Shown in pieces: positions 1 through 8,497 of a stretch of 64,000 nt of DNA. The notes under the pieces are model-generated. The model ran no database searches and had not been told where the DNA came from. It worked only from the letters and a program-made list of their open reading frames with translations. How positions within the stretch are numbered: the first letter of the stretch is position 1; the number at the start of each line of letters is the position of its first letter. Both the position numbers and the translations under genes were made by a program. This DNA is from [Enterobacter] lignolyticus SCF1 (GTDB lineage Bacteria; Pseudomonadota; Gammaproteobacteria; Enterobacterales; Enterobacteriaceae): NCBI RefSeq assembly GCF_000164865.1, contig NC_014618.1, positions 620,001 through 684,000 of the forward strand, read 5' to 3'.

Positions 1-72
1 ATCGAGGCGCTGCTGCTGGATCTGTCGCAGCAGCAGCGTTTTGCGCCGCTGGCGTTCCTTTGCGCTACTCAC
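1..72 (-). CDS. yqjK: YqjK family protein, 3' part cut by window edge
   Basis: The first 24 codons of a reverse-strand gene are present, starting with GTG at 72 and open to the window edge. The residues SSAKERQRRKTLLLRQIQQQ resemble the N-terminus of YqjK, a small membrane-associated protein of unknown function. It overlaps the yqjE stop by 8 bases, the same tight yqjE-yqjK coupling as in E. coli. The GTG start is chosen because it gives the family N-terminus. Identity is inferred from context plus 24 residues. Confidence 0.75.
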   Translation of the reverse strand, partial: MSSAKERQRRKTLLLRQIQQQRLD

Positions 73-463
73 GGGGGTTCTCCAGCAACTCGCGGTCGTT
101 CGCCAGCTCCCGGCGGGTCAGGCGCAGCAGGGTTGAGCGCCGCGCGCGGCGAAGCGTCAGCAGCCCGCCGATCAGCGCCAGCGCCAGCAGCGCCACCGTG
201 GTGATGATAAGCGCATTAAGGCGATACTGCGGGTCGATGCCCCAGATGACCAGCACCAGCAGGCTCATCAGTCCGAAGGTGGTAAACAGCAGGGTCAGCC
301 CCAGCAGCAGCAGCAGCCCGACAAGGTTGGCTTTTTCCTCTTCCAGCTCAACGACGGCCAGCCGCAGGCGGGTTTCCACTATCCCGACGACCAGCGTGAC
401 GATGCGTTGTCCGATGCCGAAAAGGTTCTTGCCAGGCCCTTGCGCGTGATGTGACTCAGACAT
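65..463 (-). CDS. yqjE: YqjE inner-membrane protein
   Basis: A 132-residue protein of the YqjE (phage holin superfamily III-like) family, function unknown. The start at 463 (MSESHHAQGPGK) matches the family N-terminus; an upstream in-frame extension to 532 would run into yqjD. Two hydrophobic segments lie near residues 48-70 and 82-103, followed by a basic, cytosolic-looking tail rich in Arg. It lies 2 nt after yqjD and overlaps yqjK, so the yqjC-D-E-K genes probably share transcripts. In E. coli this set is linked to stationary phase; nothing in the window shows that directly. Confidence 0.93.
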   Translation of the reverse strand: MSESHHAQGPGKNLFGIGQRIVTLVVGIVETRLRLAVVELEEEKANLVGLLLLLGLTLLFTTFGLMSLLVLVIWGIDPQYRLNALIITTVALLALALIGGLLTLRRARRSTLLRLTRRELANDRELLENPRE

Positions 464-465
464 GA

Positions 466-771
466 TTAGCGACGCGTCAGCAGTACGCCCAGCACCAGGC
501 CGACGGCCGCGCCGATGCCAACGCCGGTCCACGGGTTGTCATGTACGTACTCATCGGCGCGGGCAGCGGCTTCGCGGGTCTGTTTGGCAATGGCGTCGCT
601 GGTTTCGCCCAGGCGGTTACGGCTCTCTTTCAGCGCGCGCTCGGCTTTGCTGCGCAGCTTGCTGACCTCTTCTTTCGATTTGTCCGAAGAGCTGTTCAGC
701 ACCTCTTCCAGCGTGTCTGCCAGGGATTTCAGTTCAGCGCGTAAGTTTTCAGATGTGGTATCTTTTGACAT
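466..771 (-). CDS. yqjD: YqjD, tail-anchored ribosome-associated membrane protein
   Basis: A 101-residue ElaB/YqjD/DUF883 family protein. A long, charged, coiled-coil-like helix (about residues 1-80) precedes a C-terminal glycine-rich membrane segment (WTGVGIGAAVGLVLGVLL) ending in RR, the expected tail anchor. E. coli YqjD binds 70S/100S ribosomes and holds them at the inner membrane in stationary phase; that role is from the family. The start at 771 gives the family N-terminus MSKD; the frame stays open to 816 but would add residues overlapping yqjC. It is followed after 2 nt by yqjE. Confidence 0.94.
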   Translation of the reverse strand: MSKDTTSENLRAELKSLADTLEEVLNSSSDKSKEEVSKLRSKAERALKESRNRLGETSDAIAKQTREAAARADEYVHDNPWTGVGIGAAVGLVLGVLLTRR

Positions 772-796
772 GATCCTCTTCCTCTCTTTCCGTTGC

Positions 797-1165
797 TTAG
801 TAATCGCGGGATTCAAGCGCTTTTAACTCTTCCTGCGCTTCATTGAGCTTATGCTCACGTTTGCTGATTTTGTCCGCGTCGCCTTTCGCTTTGGCTTCAT
901 CAAGCTCGCGGCGGCGCTCGGCGATTTCGTCTTTTTGCCTGTCGATTTTCTTCTGATGCTCAGCGCGCAGCTGGCCGTCGTTGCACTTCGCTTTGACTTC
1001 ACGTAACGCTTTGTTCAGGCCATCAATACGACTCTGGTTGTGATGCTTTTCGGCGTAGTGGATCTCGCGCTGGATGTCCTGCTGCTTTTCCAGGCACGGT
1101 GATGAGGCGTAAGCACCGGCGCTCAGGGAAACCAGGGCCAGTGCCAGAACAGTGCGGTATGTCAT
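797..1165 (-). CDS. yqjC: YqjC, periplasmic DUF1090 protein
   Basis: A 122-residue secreted protein of the DUF1090/YqjC family, function unknown. A signal peptide ends near residue 20 (AGAYA|SSP). The mature part is almost entirely charged helix, rich in Lys, Glu and Gln, with two cysteines (Cys24, Cys61) that could form a disulfide. It is the first gene of the yqjC-D-E-K group, 25 bp upstream of the yqjD start. E. coli YqjC has been linked to acid and osmotic stress; that is family knowledge. Confidence 0.92.
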   Translation of the reverse strand: MTYRTVLALALVSLSAGAYASSPCLEKQQDIQREIHYAEKHHNQSRIDGLNKALREVKAKCNDGQLRAEHQKKIDRQKDEIAERRRELDEAKAKGDADKISKREHKLNEAQEELKALESRDY

Positions 1166-1212
1166 AGGTGAAACCTTCCGTTGTGCAAGGGCGTCGCCGC
1201 TGCGTTGCCCAG

Positions 1213-1266
1213 ACCAGTCATTATCATAGTACTGGTTGCTCCCAATTACTCAATGATAGTGAGTAA
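1213..1266. repeat. Two adjacent inverted repeats before yqjC
   Basis: Between mzrA and yqjC are two short perfect inverted repeats. The first is ACCAGT (1213-1218) with ACTGGT (1231-1236). The second is TTACTCA (1246-1252) with TGAGTAA (1260-1266), spaced 7 nt apart. They lie upstream of yqjC and downstream of mzrA, so they could be operator sites or part of an mRNA 3' structure. No U-tract follows, so a classical terminator is not supported. Confidence 0.45.
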
Positions 1267-1317
1267 ACGCGAAATCACCAACGCGGATGCGCAGATTCAG
1301 AATCCTGGAGGGGCGTA

Positions 1318-1701
1318 CTACCCCAGGCGGTGCGGTGCGTCGCGCAGGCGCGAAAGCCACTGCGGCGCGATCGCATCATCTTCTTGCAGCGCAATGACAT
1401 AGCCGTGGGGCAGCGAACGGTCGAGCACCTCTTTCGCCGCGGCGCTCTGCTCGCTGGATTCAAATTTAATGACTAACGCATCGTCCTGCGGCGTGATGCT
1501 TTTAAAGCGGATACCGTTAGCGTCGAGGTGGTGCCAAATGGAAAAACCGTCCGGCATGCTGGTGTTCGGCGTGACCGGTCGGATAGCCAGGCTCGACTCC
1601 TGTTGCTCCAGCGCCGCCCATAGCCACAGCAGCGCGCACAGCAGCAGCAGGGCGCTCATGCTGAGGGTGAAGCGGCGTAAGGTCATGTTCTGCAAACCCA
1701 T
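1318..1701 (-). CDS. mzrA: MzrA, modulator of EnvZ/OmpR
   Basis: A 127-residue protein, the same length as E. coli MzrA, a single-pass inner-membrane protein that binds the sensor kinase EnvZ and links the CpxA/R and EnvZ/OmpR envelope stress systems. One transmembrane helix spans about residues 11-32; the rest is a periplasmic domain with the conserved stretch MPDGFSIWHHLDANGI. The start at 1701 (MGLQNMTLRR) is chosen by family length; an open extension to 1797 overlaps yqjA. It follows yqjA by 2 nt, matching the known yqjA-mzrA operon. Confidence 0.93.
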   Translation of the reverse strand: MGLQNMTLRRFTLSMSALLLLCALLWLWAALEQQESSLAIRPVTPNTSMPDGFSIWHHLDANGIRFKSITPQDDALVIKFESSEQSAAAKEVLDRSLPHGYVIALQEDDAIAPQWLSRLRDAPHRLG

Positions 1702-1703
1702 GC

Positions 1704-2366
1704 TCAGCCCCGTTGACCGTATTTTTTCTTCCACAGGACGACCAGCGAACCTATCAGGCCAAAGACCAGAAGGACAACCGGCAGCAGCATCAGGCACGAC
1801 ATCAGCTGGTCTTCATATTTCTGGAAAACGGGCGTTTTGCCCAGCAGGTAGCCGAGGGCCGTGAGAATGAGCACCCACAGCAGGCCGCTCATCCAGTTGA
1901 AGAACTGAAAGCGGGCGCTGCTCAGGCCAGACAGCCCGGCAATGGTCGGCAGCAGGGTGCGTACGAATGCGATAAAGCGGCCAATCAGCAGCGCGGAAAG
2001 CCCGTGCTTGTGAAACAGATGATGGGCGCGCTGGTGGTAGTGGGCGGGCAGATGGGACAGCCAGTTTTGCACTATCCGGGTATTGCCTAGCCAGCGCCCC
2101 TGGATATAGCTCACCCAGCAGCCGAGGCTTGCCGCGACGGTCAGCAGCAGTAAGGTTTCCGGGTACCCCATTGCGCCTTTGGCTATCAGTACGCCAACCA
2201 GCACCAGCAGGCTGTCGCCTGGCAGAAAAGCCGCGGGTAACAGTCCGTTCTCAAGGAACAGGATCATAAACAACACGAAGTAGAGCATGCCGATCATGGA
2301 GGGGTTGGCCAGGGTTTCAAAATCCTGGCTCCATAAGGCACTCAGCAATTGGGTTAACAGTTCCAT
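1704..2366 (-). CDS. yqjA: YqjA, DedA family membrane protein
   Basis: A 220-residue DedA/VTT-domain protein. E. coli YqjA and its paralogue YghB are partly redundant membrane transporters needed for cell division, alkaline and osmotic tolerance, and maintenance of proton motive force. The conserved DedA features are visible: ENGLLPAAFLPGDSLL with its acidic residue near 39, and RFIAFVRTLLPTIAGLS with the essential arginines. AGGAA lies 8 nt before the ATG. It is first in the yqjA-mzrA operon, which is Cpx-controlled in E. coli; I could not find a convincing CpxR box here. Confidence 0.95.
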   Translation of the reverse strand: MELLTQLLSALWSQDFETLANPSMIGMLYFVLFMILFLENGLLPAAFLPGDSLLVLVGVLIAKGAMGYPETLLLLTVAASLGCWVSYIQGRWLGNTRIVQNWLSHLPAHYHQRAHHLFHKHGLSALLIGRFIAFVRTLLPTIAGLSGLSSARFQFFNWMSGLLWVLILTALGYLLGKTPVFQKYEDQLMSCLMLLPVVLLVFGLIGSLVVLWKKKYGQRG

Positions 2367-2638
2367 TCACGATTCCTGGTACATCGATTAACGTCACGCC
2401 TGAACGCAAAACACAACATGCGACAGTTATCATCTTTTTATTATGGTCGCTCGCAGCGCGTGCTGAACTTTTCCATGTCTGATGTGGGTCTGCGCCGGGC
2501 AGGCTCACCACAAAATGCGTCTAAGTGTAACAAAGGCTCTGCGCGTGCGTCAGAGAAAATGTTATCTCATACGTAACGATTTTGCGGATTGTCGGGGAGT
2601 GTGGCGAGGGATTTTACACATGCTGACACAATTAATGC

Positions 2639-2675
2639 TTTTCTTACCCACCCGCCGCGCCGGTGGGCAAGAAAA
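2639..2675 (-). terminator. Hairpin at the 3' end of exuR
   Basis: A 14-bp stem with one G-T pair (arms 2639-2652 and 2662-2675, loop of 9) lies just after the exuR stop. It is symmetric, with U-rich and A-rich flanks inside the stem, but no U-tract follows on the reverse strand. It is better called a transcript-end hairpin than a proven terminator. The rest of the 2367-2679 gap is AT-rich and holds the yqjA promoter region, with no ORF I can support. Confidence 0.5.
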
Positions 2676-2679
2676 CGCG

Positions 2680-3456
2680 TTATTTCGTGCCGTTGGCGGC
2701 GGTATCGAGGTGAACCACCGGATTTTCCGCAAACAGATAGCGGTCGGCGTTGAATTCGAAATCATCGCTGGTTTCGTTAAACAGCATCTGCTTGGTGTTT
2801 TCCAGGTGCTGCCACATGGCCAGTTTCGCCGCGTGCGGATCCTTGCGGATCAGCGCTTTTAAGATCTCGTCGTGATCGTCGCACCAGTTATCTACGGTGC
2901 GTAAATCGATATGCTCGTGGAGTTTTTTCCAGTACGGGTTATGCACGCGCTGGGTCCACATTTTCTCGACGATCGCCGCGAGCGCGGTGTTCTGGGTCGC
3001 CAGCGCCACCTGAACGTGAAACTGTAAATCCCATTCGGAGTCGCGGAAGCATTTTTCGTGGCGCGCTTTCTCCTGGATCTCCATCAGCTTCATGATGTCC
3101 TGTTTGGTGACCTGGGTCGCGGCGAATTCAGCGATGTTGCTCTCAATCAGCTGGCGCGCCTGCAGCAGCTCAAACGGTCCGTAGTTGGCGAATTCCAGGG
3201 ACTCATCCGGCGCGTGGTAGTGCTTCGGCTGGTTGGAGATGACGTGAATACCGGACCCTTTGCGCACCTCAACATAGCCTTCCACTTCAAGCATGATGAT
3301 CGCTTCGCGCACGACGGTACGGCTGACATTTTTTTCGTCGGCAATAAAACGTTCTGCAGGCAGTTTATCGCCCACAAGGTAAACGCCTTGCTCAATGCGA
3401 TCTTTCAGCTCGGCAGCAAGCTGCTGATACAATCTACGGGGTTCCGTGATTTCCAT
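2680..3456 (-). CDS. exuR: ExuR, hexuronate regulon repressor (GntR/FadR family)
   Basis: A 258-residue GntR-family repressor. A winged-helix domain at residues 8-75 (PAERFIADEKNVSRTVVREA is the recognition region) precedes an all-helical FCD effector domain. In E. coli ExuR represses exuT, uxaCA and uxaB and is released by galacturonate or glucuronate (or their isomerised forms). It lies 124 bp downstream of exuT on the same strand with a strong terminator between, so it has its own promoter. GGAG precedes the ATG. Confidence 0.96.
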   Translation of the reverse strand: MEITEPRRLYQQLAAELKDRIEQGVYLVGDKLPAERFIADEKNVSRTVVREAIIMLEVEGYVEVRKGSGIHVISNQPKHYHAPDESLEFANYGPFELLQARQLIESNIAEFAATQVTKQDIMKLMEIQEKARHEKCFRDSEWDLQFHVQVALATQNTALAAIVEKMWTQRVHNPYWKKLHEHIDLRTVDNWCDDHDEILKALIRKDPHAAKLAMWQHLENTKQMLFNETSDDFEFNADRYLFAENPVVHLDTAANGTK

Positions 3457-3530
3457 ATACGCTCCAGACAGGGGTCGTCACATTAGATTTGTTATACCAC
3501 TTTTACTAAGGACTCTCCAGCGCGGGACAT

Positions 3531-3560
3531 GAAAAAGCCGCCCTGGTCGGCGGCTTTTTC
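3531..3560. terminator. Intrinsic terminator after exuT
   Basis: A perfect 12-bp inverted repeat (arms 3531-3542 and 3549-3560, loop of 6) has GC-rich inner stems and GAAAAA/TTTTTC outer ends. It sits 20 bp past the exuT stop codon and before the exuR promoter, separating the two transcripts. Confidence 0.9.
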
Positions 3561-3579
3561 ACAAGATGTGATAGGACGA

Positions 3580-4875
3580 TTAATTCTGCGTCGCCGGTTT
3601 GCCGACGGTTGGATCCAGTTCGTTGGCCGGTTTGTTCTTCAGCACGGTCCAGATAACCACGGCGCCCATCAGGTCGAACACCGCCAGGACGGCGAACAGC
3701 GGGCTGAAGCCGATGGTATCGGCCAGCGCGCCGACCACCAGAGCGAACAGGGTGCTCGCGGTCCATGCCGCCATACCGGTCAGGCCGTTCGCGGTCGCCA
3801 CTTCGTTACGTCCGAAGACGTCGGAAGAGAGCGTAATCAGCGCGCCGGACAGCGCCTGGTGGGCAAAGCCACCGATGCACAGCAGGCCGATTGCCACATA
3901 CGGGCTGGTGAACAGACCGATGGTGCCTGGGCCAATCATCAGCAGCGCGCCCATGGTGACTACCATCTTACGGGAAACGATCAGGTTTACGCCAAACCAG
4001 CGCTGGAACAGCGGCGGCAGGTAGCCCCCGACGATACAGCCGAGGTCGGCGAACAGCATCGGCATCCAGGCGAACATTGCGATTTCTTTCAGGTTAAAGC
4101 CGTAGACTTTAAACATGAACAGCGGGATCCACGCGTTGAAGGTCCCCCAGGCCGGTTCAGCCAGGAAACGCGGCAGCGCGATGCCCCAGAACTGACGGGT
4201 GCGCAGGATCTGCCACGGCGACATTTTCTTCGCGTTGTTGGTCTGGTGCTGCGCTTCCTGGCCGCCGATGATGTAAGCGCGTTCTTCGTCGCTCAGCTTT
4301 TTCTGGTCGCGCGGGTGTTTGTAAAGGAAGATCCACGCCAGCGCCCAGGCAAAGCTCAGCACGCCGGAAATGATGAACGCCATCTGCCAGCTGTGCATCA
4401 CGATAGCCCACACCACCAGCGGCGGCGCAATCATTGCGCCAATCGACGAACCGACGTTGAAGTAGCCGACCGCAATCGAACGCTCTTTCGCCGGGAACCA
4501 TTCGGAGCTGGCCTTCAGGCCGGCCGGAATCATCGCCGCTTCCGCCGCGCCTACCGCGCCGCGCGCCAGCGCCAGGCCGCCCCAGCTGCCCGCCAGCGCG
4601 GTAGCGCCGCAGAAGACAGCCCAGGTGATAGCGAAGAAGGCGTAGCCAATTTTGGTGCCCAGGATGTCCAGCACGTAGCCTGCCACCGGCTGCATGACGG
4701 TGTATGCCGCGGAGTAAGCCGCGATGATATAGGAGTACTGCTGCGTGGAGATGTGCAGCTCTTGCATCAATGTTGGCGCTGCCGCCGCCACGGTATTACG
4801 CGTCAGGTAGCCCAGCACGGTGCCAAGCGTCACCAGTGCTATCATGTACCAACGTAACCCTTTAATTTTACGCAT
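3580..4875 (-). CDS. exuT: ExuT, hexuronate/H+ symporter (MFS)
   Basis: A 431-residue major facilitator protein of the anion:cation symporter branch that imports galacturonate and glucuronate across the inner membrane. About 12 hydrophobic helices are visible, with a polar central loop (near residues 185-220) between the two six-helix halves. The start MRKIKGLRWYMIAL at 4875 matches the family; the frame is open to 4914 but that extension has no homologous residues. It is divergent from uxaC, with a shared control region of 473 bp. Family members are near identical through the motif YFNVGSSIGAMIAPPL. Confidence 0.96.
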   Translation of the reverse strand: MRKIKGLRWYMIALVTLGTVLGYLTRNTVAAAAPTLMQELHISTQQYSYIIAAYSAAYTVMQPVAGYVLDILGTKIGYAFFAITWAVFCGATALAGSWGGLALARGAVGAAEAAMIPAGLKASSEWFPAKERSIAVGYFNVGSSIGAMIAPPLVVWAIVMHSWQMAFIISGVLSFAWALAWIFLYKHPRDQKKLSDEERAYIIGGQEAQHQTNNAKKMSPWQILRTRQFWGIALPRFLAEPAWGTFNAWIPLFMFKVYGFNLKEIAMFAWMPMLFADLGCIVGGYLPPLFQRWFGVNLIVSRKMVVTMGALLMIGPGTIGLFTSPYVAIGLLCIGGFAHQALSGALITLSSDVFGRNEVATANGLTGMAAWTASTLFALVVGALADTIGFSPLFAVLAVFDLMGAVVIWTVLKNKPANELDPTVGKPATQN

Positions 4876-5101
4876 GTAAAACCTCATCGTTATGTTATTT
4901 CCGCGCCAGAGCACGATGACATCTCAACCGGTGTCGGCAGGTGTCTTTTAACGGGAGGGCGTCGCCGGGGGAAACTCCCGGAGCGGCCCGAACCTTGCCC
5001 TATCTGTATGTGCATGAGTCGGTATCCGTACCGCTAAATCCGATGTCTGAGACACCGGCAATGCATTCCGTCGGTTTATATGTTGCGACGGCAAAAAGAT
5101 A

Positions 5102-5117
5102 ACTTGTCATACAACTT
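5102..5117. promoter_or_regulatory. Candidate ExuR operator
   Basis: In the exuT-uxaC intergenic region, AACTTGTcatACAACTT is an imperfect palindrome with core TTGT-CAT-ACAA (5104-5114), resembling the operators of UxuR/ExuR-type GntR repressors. It is 7 bp from a CRP-like site. Assignment is by pattern and context. Confidence 0.55.
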
Positions 5118-5119
5118 TA

Positions 5120-5141
5120 AAGGGTGAGTGACATCACAAAT
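5120..5141. promoter_or_regulatory. Candidate CRP site upstream of uxaC/exuT
   Basis: GTGA-N6-TCAC (5124-5127 and 5134-5137) is a perfect core of the CRP consensus, flanked by A/T bases. It lies between the divergent exuT and uxaC genes, both of which depend on cAMP-CRP in E. coli. The remainder of the 4876-5348 gap contains no ORF I can support. Confidence 0.65.
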
Positions 5142-5348
5142 GTGTGAATCTTTGTGTGGTCATTATCTGCGGTATGGAAAGCCAGAAACGGCGCGGTTTG
5201 CGACGATTTTTACTCCTCTGGTGAGGATTTTTTTGTCGACGTTTATTGATCTAACTCACGAAATAATTCTCTGTAACTGGAAATTGGTGTGATAACTTTG
5301 TCAGCATGACAGTTAAGCATCTCATCACTCGTTAAGAGGAAGACGATA

Positions 5349-6761
5349 ATGACGCCGTTTATGACCGAAGATTTTCTGCTTGATACTGAATTTGCCCGCC
5401 GTCTGTACCATGATTACGCCAAAGACCAGCCGATTTTCGACTATCACTGCCACCTCCCGCCGCAGCAGATTGCCGAAAATTATCGCTTCAAAAACCTGTA
5501 TGACATCTGGCTGAAAGGCGACCACTACAAATGGCGCGCGATGCGCACCAACGGCGTGGCTGAACGCCTGTGTACCGGCGATGCGTCGGACCGCGAGAAG
5601 TTCGACGCCTGGGCGGCGACCGTACCGCACACCATCGGTAACCCGCTGTACCACTGGACGCACCTCGAACTGCGCCGCCCGTTTGGCATTACCGGTAAGC
5701 TGCTCTCTGCGTCGACCGCGGATGAGATCTGGAACCAGTGCAACGACCTGCTGGCGCAGGACGCCTTCTCCGCGCGCGGCATTATGCAGCAGATGAACGT
5801 GAAGATGGTCGGCACCACCGACGATCCGATTGATTCGCTGGAGCACCATGCCGCCGTCGCCAAAGACAGCAGCTTCAGCATTAAGGTGCTGCCGAGCTGG
5901 CGCCCGGATAAAGCGTTCAACATCGAACAGGCCACCTTTAACGACTACATGGCGAAGCTGGGCGCGGTCTCCGATACCGATATCCGTCGCTTCAGCGACC
6001 TGCAAACCGCGCTCTCCCGCCGCCTGGATCACTTTGCCGCCCACGGCTGTAAAGTTTCTGACCATGCGCTGGACGTCGTGCTGTTCGCCGAGGCGAGCGA
6101 CGCCGAGCTTGACGCGATCCTGGCCCGCCGTCTCTCCGGCGGGACGCTCAGCAAGCACGAGGTGGCGCAGTTTAAAACCGCCGTTCTGGTCTGGCTGGGG
6201 GCGGAGTATGCCCGTCGCGGCTGGGTGCAGCAGTACCACATCGGCGCGCTGCGCAACAACAACCAGCGCCAGTTCAAGCTGCTGGGGCCGGACGTCGGTT
6301 TTGACTCCATCAACGATCGCCCGGTGGCGGAAGAGCTGTCTAAATTGCTGAGCAAGCAGAACGAAGAGAATCTGCTGCCGAAAACCATTCTCTACTGTCT
6401 GAATCCGCGCGATAACGAAGTGCTTGGCACCATGACCGGCAACTTCCAGGGCGAAGGGATGCCGGGCAAGATGCAGTTTGGTTCCGGCTGGTGGTTCAAC
6501 GATCAGAAAGACGGCATGGAGCGTCAGATGACCCAGCTGGCGCAGCTGGGGCTGCTGAGCCGCTTCGTCGGTATGCTGACCGACAGCCGCAGCTTCCTCT
6601 CCTATACCCGTCATGAATATTTCCGCCGCATTCTGTGCCAGATGATCGGCCGCTGGGTGGCGGCTGGCGAAGCGCCTGCGGATATTCAGCTGCTGGGCGA
6701 AATGGTGAGAAATATCTGCTTTAACAATGCGCGTGATTACTTCGCCATTGAACTGAACTAA
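5349..6761 (+). CDS. uxaC: Glucuronate/galacturonate isomerase UxaC
   Basis: A 470-residue uronate isomerase that converts glucuronate to fructuronate and galacturonate to tagaturonate, the first cytosolic step of hexuronate breakdown. The amidohydrolase-like metal motif DYHCHLPP gives His33 and His35, and the conserved FGSGWWFNDQKDGM and RRILC blocks are present near the C-terminus. GAGGA lies 8 nt before the ATG. It is followed after 18 bp by uxaA in an operon. Expected control is by ExuR and CRP from the upstream gap. Confidence 0.97.
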   Translation: MTPFMTEDFLLDTEFARRLYHDYAKDQPIFDYHCHLPPQQIAENYRFKNLYDIWLKGDHYKWRAMRTNGVAERLCTGDASDREKFDAWAATVPHTIGNPLYHWTHLELRRPFGITGKLLSASTADEIWNQCNDLLAQDAFSARGIMQQMNVKMVGTTDDPIDSLEHHAAVAKDSSFSIKVLPSWRPDKAFNIEQATFNDYMAKLGAVSDTDIRRFSDLQTALSRRLDHFAAHGCKVSDHALDVVLFAEASDAELDAILARRLSGGTLSKHEVAQFKTAVLVWLGAEYARRGWVQQYHIGALRNNNQRQFKLLGPDVGFDSINDRPVAEELSKLLSKQNEENLLPKTILYCLNPRDNEVLGTMTGNFQGEGMPGKMQFGSGWWFNDQKDGMERQMTQLAQLGLLSRFVGMLTDSRSFLSYTRHEYFRRILCQMIGRWVAAGEAPADIQLLGEMVRNICFNNARDYFAIELN

Positions 6762-6779
6762 GGCCTGAGGTTGGTTGAT

Positions 6780-8267
6780 ATGCAATACATCAAGATCCAT
6801 TCGCTGGACAACGTTGTCGTCGCGCTGGCCGATATCGCCGCGGGCACCGGGGTGACGGTCGACGGTCAGACGGTGACGCTACGGTCCGACGTAGCGCGCG
6901 GGCATAAGTTCGCCCTGCGCGCGATTGCGAAAGGGGAAAACGTCGTTAAATATGGTCTGCCCATCGGTCATGCGCTGACGGACATTGCGCCCGGGGAACA
7001 TATTCACTCCCACAATACGCGGACTAACCTGAGCGATCTCGACGAGTATAGCTATCAGCCGGATCTTCATGCGGCTGCGGCGCTGGGGGCGGATCGCGAT
7101 GTGCAGATCTACCGCCGCGCCAACGGCGAGGTCGGGGTACGCAACGAGCTGTGGATCCTGCCGACCGTCGGCTGCGTCAACGGCATCGCCCGGCAGATCC
7201 TGACCCGGTTTTTGAAGGAAACCCACGATGCCGAAGGCACCGACGGCGCGTTCCTGTTCAGCCATACCTACGGCTGCTCCCAGCTCGGCGACGATCACCT
7301 CAACACCCGCACGATGCTGCAGAACATGGTGCGTCACCCCAACGCCGGGGCGGTGCTGGTGATTGGCCTGGGCTGCGAGAACAACCAGGTCGACGCGTTC
7401 CGGGAAACGCTGGGCGAGTTCAGTCCTGAGCGCGTACGCTTTATGGTCTGCCAGAAGCAGGACGATGAAGTCGAGGCCGGGCTTGAGCTTATGCATCAAC
7501 TGTATGAGGTGATGCGCCACGACCGGCGCGAGCCGGGCAAGCTGAGTGAGCTGAAGTTTGGTCTGGAGTGCGGCGGCTCCGACGGCCTGTCGGGGATCAC
7601 CGCTAACCCAATGCTGGGGCGCTTCTCGGATTACCTGATCGGCCACGGCGGTACGACGGTGCTGACCGAAGTGCCGGAGATGTTCGGCGCCGAGCAGATC
7701 CTGATGAGCCACTGCCGCGACGAAGCGACGTTTGAGAAAACGGTCACCATGGTGAACGACTTCAAACAGTACTTTATCGAACATAATCAGCCTATTTACG
7801 AGAACCCGTCGCCGGGCAACAAAGCGGGCGGCATTACTACGCTTGAGGAGAAATCGCTGGGCTGCACGCAGAAGGCGGGCTCAAGCCAGGTGGTTGACGT
7901 CCTGCGCTACGGCGAACGGCTGAAGACCCACGGTCTTAACCTGCTGAGCGCTCCGGGTAACGATGCGGTCGCCACCAGCGCGCTGGCGGGAGCCGGGTGC
8001 CATATGGTGCTGTTCAGCACCGGACGCGGTACGCCGTACGGCGGCTTTGTGCCGACGGTAAAAATCGCCACCAACAGCGAGCTGGCGGCGAAGAAAAAGC
8101 ACTGGATCGACTTCGATGCCGGGCAGCTGATTCACGGCAAAGCGATGCCGCAGGTGCTCGACGACTTTATTGATACCTTAGTCGAGTTCGCCAACGGCAA
8201 ACAGACCTGCAACGAGCGCAACGATTTCCGCGAACTGGCGATATTTAAAAGCGGCGTCACGCTGTAA
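6780..8267 (+). CDS. uxaA: Altronate dehydratase UxaA
   Basis: A 495-residue enzyme, the same length as in E. coli, that dehydrates D-altronate to 2-keto-3-deoxygluconate in galacturonate catabolism. An N-terminal SAF-like domain (about residues 1-90) precedes the iron-dependent dehydratase domain with HTYGCSQLGDDH and GLECGGSDGLSG. The ATG at 6780 gives the family N-terminus MQYIKIH; a TTG 9 nt earlier is less likely. Second gene of uxaCA. Downstream are a REP pair and terminators in place of the ygjV gene found here in E. coli. Confidence 0.97.
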   Translation: MQYIKIHSLDNVVVALADIAAGTGVTVDGQTVTLRSDVARGHKFALRAIAKGENVVKYGLPIGHALTDIAPGEHIHSHNTRTNLSDLDEYSYQPDLHAAAALGADRDVQIYRRANGEVGVRNELWILPTVGCVNGIARQILTRFLKETHDAEGTDGAFLFSHTYGCSQLGDDHLNTRTMLQNMVRHPNAGAVLVIGLGCENNQVDAFRETLGEFSPERVRFMVCQKQDDEVEAGLELMHQLYEVMRHDRREPGKLSELKFGLECGGSDGLSGITANPMLGRFSDYLIGHGGTTVLTEVPEMFGAEQILMSHCRDEATFEKTVTMVNDFKQYFIEHNQPIYENPSPGNKAGGITTLEEKSLGCTQKAGSSQVVDVLRYGERLKTHGLNLLSAPGNDAVATSALAGAGCHMVLFSTGRGTPYGGFVPTVKIATNSELAAKKKHWIDFDAGQLIHGKAMPQVLDDFIDTLVEFANGKQTCNERNDFRELAIFKSGVTL

Positions 8268-8274
8268 AACGAAA

Positions 8275-8299
8275 AAACGGCGCTTATGCAGCGCCGTTT
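8275..8299 (-). terminator. Intrinsic terminator for sstT (reverse strand)
   Basis: A perfect 10-bp stem (8275-8284 with 8290-8299) whose reverse-strand transcript ends in a U-run (A-run at 8272-8277 on the + strand). It therefore stops transcription from sstT. It is a near copy of the hairpin at 8452-8474. Confidence 0.8.
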
Positions 8300-8321
8300 C
8301 AGACTGATGACAAACGCGAAA

Positions 8322-8422
<101 letters not shown>

Positions 8423-8451
8423 TGAACAAAGCGCACTTTGTCAGCAACCTG

Positions 8452-8480
8452 AACGGCGCTTATACAGCGCCGTTTTTTAT
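8452..8480 (+). terminator. Intrinsic terminator for uxaCA
   Basis: A 9-bp stem (8452-8460 with 8466-8474) is followed by six T residues on the + strand, so it ends the uxaCA transcript after it passes the REP pair. It is an inverted-orientation twin of the sstT terminator at 8275-8299. Confidence 0.8.
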
Positions 8481-8497
8481 TACCTCTTCGAAAACGC

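Noticed and set aside
3529..4857. Long forward-strand open frame (442 codons) antisense to exuT
   Set aside because: It is the mirror frame of a strongly conserved gene in GC-rich DNA. Its translation is low-complexity (His, Arg, Gln rich), with no ribosome site or recognisable motif.
5325..6800. Long reverse-strand open frame (491 codons) across uxaC
   Set aside because: It is antisense to the whole uxaC gene, which is nearly identical to known UxaC; it has no family features of its own.
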